Part shown: in pieces, positions 7,564 to 12,006 of the stretch
Layout of the letters: each line of letters begins with the position of its first letter
How positions within the stretch are numbered: position 1 is the first letter of the stretch
The notes under the pieces: generated by a model
Told to the model about the DNA's origin: nothing
The model's database searches: none
Seen by the model: the letters and a program-made list of their open reading frames with translations, nothing else
Assembly (NCBI GenBank): GCA_964637705.1
Contig: CAZWVM010000109.1
Span: 1 to 12,006 of the forward strand
DNA: 12,006 nucleotides
Direction of reading: 5' to 3'
Origin: CAZWVM01 sp964637705
GTDB taxonomy: Bacteria > UBA8481
Program-made: the position numbers and the translations under genes

Positions 7564-10500
7564 CACTCCTACGGCGAGGTCCGCATCGTCGCCTCGTCCG
7601 ACTCGCCCGGCGTTCAATACACGGACGCCCAGGTCGCGGTGGGGGAGACCGTGACCGTGGAATTGCGCGCGGAGGCCGACTCGCTCACGAATGGATTCTC
7701 CGTCTTCATGGTTTACCAGGGACAGGGTTTGAAGCTGGTGGAGTCCTCCGACGCGGCCGATTCGTTTCCGCCGGGCTCGCTCGGGATTCAGGCCGACGAG
7801 GACCACGCGACCTTCGCGGACGTCCTGCGCAACCGCGGATCCTGGACCGGTGCGGCCACGGACACCTTCGAATACGTGGCCCTGACGGCGGCCGATTCGG
7901 TCCAGGGCAACACCCGGGCCGCGGTGCTCTCCTTCATCGGCGTCTCCACGGGCACCTGGACGATCACCTACGTCTTCGACACGACGACGAACCGGATCAC
8001 GGCCATGACGGCCGCGAACGGAAACGCCTCGGATCTTCTCACCTCGGACGACTCGGGCGTGATCCGCGTCATCGTGGTGGACACGCCGTCGATCCTCGCC
8101 CTGGCCTTCGTCTCCGACACGCCTGCCCGCTTCGACGGCGCGCCGCCTGTGGACACGACGCCCTCGGGCGACACGGTCTGGTTCGCGGCTGAGACGCAGG
8201 TCGTCACGCTGACCGTCGGTTTCACCTCGACCAACCCCGACTCGATCCTCGTGGGAGCGGTCTTCGACTCCGCGGCCCAGATCGACGCCTCGGCTCCGTT
8301 CACGGCGCAGTTCTTCATCCGGCCCGCGCACGCGGCCGCGGAGACCTCCACGACGCTTCATGCCTACGACGCCTCCGGCGCCTTCGACACGACGCTCATA
8401 CGCTTCCGGCCCGACACGGCCCCGCCCGACACGGTCACGCCGCTTTCCCCGGTCGGCGGCGCCTCGGCTGTGAACCCGACCTGCCGCTGGAGTCCATCGG
8501 CGGACAGCGGCAGCGGCCTGGCCTTCTATCGCCTCCAGGTTTCCGACTCGTCCGCCTTCGCGACGATCCTCGCTTCCGACACGACCGCGCCGCCCGACAC
8601 GGATCTCGCTCCCGCGCCGCTCGGAGCGGGGACCTACTACTGGCGCGTCCTCGCGTATGACAGCGTCGGCAACGTCAGCGTCGCGGGCGCGCGCGCCGAG
8701 AGCTGGGTGGTGCTGGCGGACACGACCGCGCCCGACAGCTTCGGGCTCCTCGCGCCGGGGAACGGGGCGGAGACGAGCGCGACGCGGCTGACCTTCCGCT
8801 GGACCGCGGCCGCGGATTCCTCGACCGTCACCTATCGTCTCATCGTCGACACCGATCTCGCGGGAGCCTATCTCGTCGATACGACCGTCTCCGACACCGA
8901 GGAAATCGTGACCCTGGGCGCGAATGACACGTATCTCTGGCGCGTCATCGCCTCCGATACCGGCGGCAACACGCGCCCGGCGGGAGATTCGCTCGTCGTC
9001 ATCGATACCCAGGCGCCGACGGGCCTCTCCCTCGGCCTGCCCGCGGACCGAACCGAGACGAAGGCGGCCACGACGACCTTCTCCTGGAACGCGGCCGTCG
9101 ACACGGGTTCGGGACTCGCCAGCTACCGCCTGCAGATCGACACGGCCGGGACCTTCGCGGCCCCCTGGCTTGACACGGCCGTCACGGCGACATCGCTCGT
9201 CATCGCGCCCGCCGGGAACGACACATTCTCCTGGCGCGTGATCGCGCGCGACGACGCGGGGAACGCCGACACGAGCGCGACGCGGACCGTCCTCTTCGAC
9301 ACGCGGTCCCCGGCGGCGGTCACGACGACTTATCCGTCCGATTCGCAGACGATCAACGATTCGACCCCCACCTTCACCTGGAACGCGGCATCCGACAGCG
9401 TGACCGGCACACGGGGATACCTGATCCAGGTCGCCTCGACCTTCGGGTTCGATGTCGTCGTGGAGTCGGCCTTCGTCACGGGGACGAGCCATACCTCGGC
9501 TGCGCTCGTCGACTCGCGCTACTTCTGGCGCGTGATTCCCTATGACACCGTCTCGAACGCGGACACGGCCTCGGCCCGCGTCCATGACTTCACGGTCGAC
9601 ACGTCCCTGCCGACAGACACAACCGCCCCTGATGCCTTCGATCTCTCGGAACCCTCCGACGGCATCGACACGCGCGAGGTCACGGTGACCCTGCGATGGG
9701 AGGACTCCTTCGACGCCGGGTCTCCGCCCGTGCGCTACCGCGTGCAGGTCGACACCGGCGGCGCCTTCACCGCCGGCGCGATCTACCTCGATACGAACGG
9801 GATTCTCGACACGTGGGCGACGGTGACATTGAAGGCCAACGAGATCTCCTACTGGCAGGTCGTGGCGTATGACGCCTCGGGCAACACCGAGACGGCGACG
9901 TCGGCGCCGTGGTCGATCTTCGTGGACACGGCCGGGCCGGTCGCGGGCGCGCTCACGGCCCCGGCGGACAACACCGACACCAATGGAGCCACGATCACCT
10001 TCCGTTGGAACGCGGCGGCGGACACGGGCACGGGCGTCGCGGGCTACCGCCTGCAGTTCGATCCGACGGGGGCCTTCGCGCCGCCGCCCCTTGACAGCTT
10101 CACGCCGCTCACGTCGGCGACGCTCCCGGCCCTTCTTGCCGACACCGTCTACTGGCGCGTCGTGGCGGTGGACAACATGGGCAACACGACGGCGGTCGCG
10201 GCGCGCGTCCTGCGCGTCGATACGCGGGCTCCTTACGTGGGCGCGCTCACCGCTCCGCCCGCGAACACCGACACGTCGGCCACGGCCCTCGCCTTCTCGT
10301 GGACCGCCTCGACCGACACCGGCTCGGGGCTCGCGGGCTATCGCCTGCAGATCGACACCACCGGGACCTTCGCGGCCCCGTGGGTCGATTCGGCGGTCGG
10401 TCTCGCGCTCGCGGCGCTCCGCACCCTGCCGGCGAACGACACCTACTGGTGGCGGATCGTGGCGGTGGACAGCGCGACGAACACCGCCTCGTACACCTCC

Positions 10501-12006
10501 TTCCGCCTGCGCATCGACACATCCGGTCCCTCGGCTCCGGCGCTCGCATCACCCGCCGACGGCCTGGAGACCTCCTCGGTCACGGTCCTCTTCTCCTGGA
10601 ACGCCTCGACGGACTCATCGGCCGGCGTCTCCCACTACCGACTGCAGGCCGACACGGCCGGGACCTTCGCGACGCCGGTCCGGGACTCGGTCACGCCCTC
10701 GACCTCCGGCACGCTCACGCTTCCGGCGAATGACACCTACACGTGGCGCGTGGTGGCGGTGGACAGCGCGGGGAACGCGACCGCCGGTTCCTCGAGGATC
10801 CTCCGCGTCGACACCGCGCCGCCGACCCTGCCGGTCCTCGTCGCGATCCGGGGCGACTCGCGCGCGGCTCCCGCGACCCTTTCCTGGACCGCCGCGACGG
10901 ACTCCGTCACGTCCGTCCGCGTCTACGTCGTCCAGGTCGACACGGCCGGCACCTTCGTCTCGTTGCGCGAATCGACCCAGCAGGCGCACCCGGACACGGA
11001 TTACGTGACGGGCGTCCTGCCCGCCGACACGTACTGGTGGCGGGTGCTCGCGTATGACACGGTCGGCAACGTGGCGACGAGCGCGGTCGACTCCTTCCTC
11101 GTGATCGTCACGGACACGAAGGGGCCGAACCCCTTCGATCTCGTTTCGCCCTCGACCGGGACGTCCACATCGGCCGTCTCGATCACCTTCCGCTGGCCGA
11201 ACGTGACCGACGATTCCTCGCCCCCGGTCACGTATCGTCTGCAGGTGGACACGGCCGGAACCTTCGTCGCGCCGCTTATGGACACCTCGTGGCTCACGGA
11301 GACCCGTTACGTCGCGACGCTCCCGGCGAACGATACGTATCGCTGGCGCGTCATTGCGCGGGACAACGCGCTGAACACGACCGTTTGCAACGCGGCCTTC
11401 ACGCTCGCCGTCGACACGGCCGGCCCGACCGCCCCCGTTCTCGTCGCGCGATCGGGCGCGACGACCGTCACGCCGACGCTCCTGCGGTGGGGAGCCTCGG
11501 GCGATTCGATCGCGGGCCTGGCGTCCTACCGGGTGCAGGTCTCCGCGAGCGCCCTCTTCGCGGCGAACCTCGTCGATTCGACGCTGGCCGCCTCCGACAC
11601 CGACCACTGGACGCCGCCGGCCGCGCCCGGCACCTGGTACTGGCGCGTGACGACCGCGGACTCGCTCGGCAACACGAGCGTCTCCGCGCCCGCGTCCGAC
11701 AGCTTCGTCGTCGTGGCCGACTCCTCGGCGCCGACCGCCGATTCGCCGGTCACGACGCCTTCTTCGGTCTCGAACACGGGCACGACGGCGATCGTCATCA
11801 CGGTGAACGTGACGGACAGCGCGTACGTCGACACGGTGGTCGTCGATCTCTCCGGCGTCGGCCTCACGGATTCCTACCCGCTGACGCCCGTGGGCGGAGT
11901 GCCCTCGACGGACTCGCGCTGGACGGCGACGGTGGTGCTCGATTCGACGGTCGCGGGAGGGACGTATGACCTGGTGGTCCGCATCGTGGATCCCTCGGGC
12001 AACACG
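7471..12006 (+). CDS. Giant secreted protein, 5' part (signal peptide, cohesin-like domain, eleven FN3/Ig-like repeats)
   Basis: The frame is open from the ATG at 7471 to the right edge: 1512 codons with no stop, so the gene continues beyond the window. Coding is supported by strong GC bias at third positions, a clear signal peptide and eleven homologous protein repeats in this one frame. Residues 1-31 are a signal peptide, about 34-203 cohesin-like, about 204-311 Ig-like, about 312-1419 eleven ~100-residue repeats, and from 1420 another Ig-like domain. In-frame TTG (7456) and GTG (7495) starts are possible. The ATG is chosen because it gives an n-region with two Arg (MESRGERG) before the hydrophobic core. 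The protein is rich in Asp, Thr, Ser and Ala and has only 4 lysines by hand count. It lies 82 bases after gene 1 on the same strand with no terminator seen, so the two may be one operon. It is probably a surface or extracellular scaffold/adhesin; its precise role is unknown. Confidence 0.92.
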   Translation, partial: MESRGERGVSALSLVPLLVAALLLALVPATAHSYGEVRIVASSDSPGVQYTDAQVAVGETVTVELRAEADSLTNGFSVFMVYQGQGLKLVESSDAADSFPPGSLGIQADEDHATFADVLRNRGSWTGAATDTFEYVALTAADSVQGNTRAAVLSFIGVSTGTWTITYVFDTTTNRITAMTAANGNASDLLTSDDSGVIRVIVVDTPSILALAFVSDTPARFDGAPPVDTTPSGDTVWFAAETQVVTLTVGFTSTNPDSILVGAVFDSAAQIDASAPFTAQFFIRPAHAAAETSTTLHAYDASGAFDTTLIRFRPDTAPPDTVTPLSPVGGASAVNPTCRWSPSADSGSGLAFYRLQVSDSSAFATILASDTTAPPDTDLAPAPLGAGTYYWRVLAYDSVGNVSVAGARAESWVVLADTTAPDSFGLLAPGNGAETSATRLTFRWTAAADSSTVTYRLIVDTDLAGAYLVDTTVSDTEEIVTLGANDTYLWRVIASDTGGNTRPAGDSLVVIDTQAPTGLSLGLPADRTETKAATTTFSWNAAVDTGSGLASYRLQIDTAGTFAAPWLDTAVTATSLVIAPAGNDTFSWRVIARDDAGNADTSATRTVLFDTRSPAAVTTTYPSDSQTINDSTPTFTWNAASDSVTGTRGYLIQVASTFGFDVVVESAFVTGTSHTSAALVDSRYFWRVIPYDTVSNADTASARVHDFTVDTSLPTDTTAPDAFDLSEPSDGIDTREVTVTLRWEDSFDAGSPPVRYRVQVDTGGAFTAGAIYLDTNGILDTWATVTLKANEISYWQVVAYDASGNTETATSAPWSIFVDTAGPVAGALTAPADNTDTNGATITFRWNAAADTGTGVAGYRLQFDPTGAFAPPPLDSFTPLTSATLPALLADTVYWRVVAVDNMGNTTAVAARVLRVDTRAPYVGALTAPPANTDTSATALAFSWTASTDTGSGLAGYRLQIDTTGTFAAPWVDSAVGLALAALRTLPANDTYWWRIVAVDSATNTASYTSFRLRIDTSGPSAPALASPADGLETSSVTVLFSWNASTDSSAGVSHYRLQADTAGTFATPVRDSVTPSTSGTLTLPANDTYTWRVVAVDSAGNATAGSSRILRVDTAPPTLPVLVAIRGDSRAAPATLSWTAATDSVTSVRVYVVQVDTAGTFVSLRESTQQAHPDTDYVTGVLPADTYWWRVLAYDTVGNVATSAVDSFLVIVTDTKGPNPFDLVSPSTGTSTSAVSITFRWPNVTDDSSPPVTYRLQVDTAGTFVAPLMDTSWLTETRYVATLPANDTYRWRVIARDNALNTTVCNAAFTLAVDTAGPTAPVLVARSGATTVTPTLLRWGASGDSIAGLASYRVQVSASALFAANLVDSTLAASDTDHWTPPAAPGTWYWRVTTADSLGNTSVSAPASDSFVVVADSSAPTADSPVTTPSSVSNTGTTAIVITVNVTDSAYVDTVVVDLSGVGLTDSYPLTPVGGVPSTDSRWTATVVLDSTVAGGTYDLVVRIVDPSGNT
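7570..8079 (+). other. Cohesin-like N-terminal domain
   Basis: After the signal peptide comes V-A-V-G-E-T-V-T-V-E-L, then L-T-N-G-F-S-V-F-M-V-Y, then L-K-L-V-E. Later come A-A-V-L-S-F-I-G-V-S-T-G-T-W-T-I and a closing G-V-I-R-V-I-V strand. The order VGxxVxVxV, G-F-x-x-x-[LV]-x-Y, x-L-x-V, A-x-[LV]-x-F and a final G-x-[VI]-x-V strand is the usual pattern of type I cohesin-like beta-sandwiches. The length of about 170 residues is slightly above the usual 140-150. Similarity is by pattern only; a generic Ig-like adhesin domain is the alternative. Confidence 0.55.
8404..11727 (+). repeat. Eleven tandem ~100-residue FN3/Ig-like repeats
   Basis: Each unit runs roughly A-P-x(6)-P-x-[DN]-G, then F-x-W-x-A-x-x-D-x-x-x-G, Y-R-[LV]-Q-[VI]-D-T-x-G-x-F, L-P-A-N-D-T-Y-x-W-R-V-x-A-x-D-x-x-G-N and a closing F-x-V-D-T. 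The Tyr of the Y-R-[LV]-Q motif falls at 8527, 8833, 9124, 9418, 9736, 10045, 10339, 10636, 10924, 11233 and 11527. Spacings are 288-318 bases, mean 300. Units 3 (from 9013) and 7 (from 10225) are very close in protein and DNA around the LQIDT-x-GTFAAPW stretch. Such Y-x-W-R-V repeats are common spacers in exported bacterial proteins and probably form an extended stalk. Unit 4 (from 9310) is the most diverged (YLIQVAST). Confidence 0.88.
11728..12006 (+). other. Ig-like domain of a different type, cut by the right edge
   Basis: After the eleventh repeat the pattern changes to S-A-P-T-A-D-S-P, S-N-T-G-T-T-A-I-V-I-T-V-N-V-T-D-S, V-D-T-V-V-V-D-L-S-G-V-G and G-T-Y-D-L-V-V-R-I-V-D-P-S-G-N-T. The Y-R-[LV]-Q and Y-x-W-R-V motifs are absent. 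It resembles Ig-like domains with a D-L-S-x-[VI]-G motif that are seen in exported proteins. It marks the end of the FN3-like array, and the reading frame continues past the edge. Confidence 0.65.

Noticed and set aside
7264..9585. 773-codon reverse-strand open frame spanning the gene 1 end, the spacer and the start of gene 2
   Set aside because: It is Arg/Gly-rich, low in complexity, has no domain pattern, and crosses two well-supported forward genes. This is a GC-rich shadow frame.
9869..11008. Forward 379-codon open frame in another frame over gene 2
   Set aside because: It is almost all Arg, Pro, Ser and Thr with no domain pattern and overlaps five FN3-like repeats in the true frame.
8404..11727. 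CRISPR or other DNA-level direct repeat array
   Set aside because: The ~300-bp periodicity is in frame, diverged and explained by homologous protein domains. There are no short identical repeats with unique spacers.

Overview
The window is GC-rich bacterial DNA (about two-thirds G+C by eye) filled almost entirely by two very large, same-strand genes for extracellular multidomain proteins. Both are cut by the window edges. There are no tRNA, rRNA, CRISPR, transposase or metabolic genes. The organism cannot be named from this. The domain mix (DUF1565-type beta-helix, lamin-tail domains, fibronectin type III repeats, dockerin) together with a high-GC codon bias suggests a Gram-negative, probably little-cultured lineage with giant surface or secreted proteins, such as an FCB- or PVC-like phylum. 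That placement is a guess.

Left region, bases 1-7388. This is the 3' part of gene 1. Its frame is already open at the left edge, so its start lies upstream. In order it encodes: the end of an FN3 domain; a right-handed parallel beta-helix of about 15 coils; a second FN3; a lamin-tail-like (LTD) domain; two tandem copies of an unrecognised ~155-residue module; an LTD-FN3 cassette repeated with a period of about 312 residues (LTD-FN3, LTD-FN3, LTD-FN3, LTD); a small carboxypeptidase-regulatory-like beta-sandwich; and a C-terminal type I dockerin-like domain with one good and one degraded calcium loop.

Middle, bases 7389-7470. This 82-bp spacer begins, at the first base after the stop codon, with three tandem 14-bp units. 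They are AT-rich against the background. No terminator hairpin is visible, so co-transcription of the two genes is plausible.

Right region, bases 7471-12006. This is gene 2, open for 1512 codons to the right edge with no stop. It is easy to miss because it has no stop codon in the window. It has a signal peptide, a cohesin-like N-terminal domain, an Ig-like domain, eleven ~100-residue FN3/Ig-like repeats, and the start of another Ig-like domain. By hand count it has only 4 lysines in 1512 codons.

The two genes look like a functional pair of exported structural or adhesive proteins. The most interesting inference is that a dockerin at the end of gene 1 sits next to a cohesin-like domain at the start of gene 2. 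This could be a two-component, calcium-dependent surface assembly with no enzyme in view. That needs structural and binding evidence.
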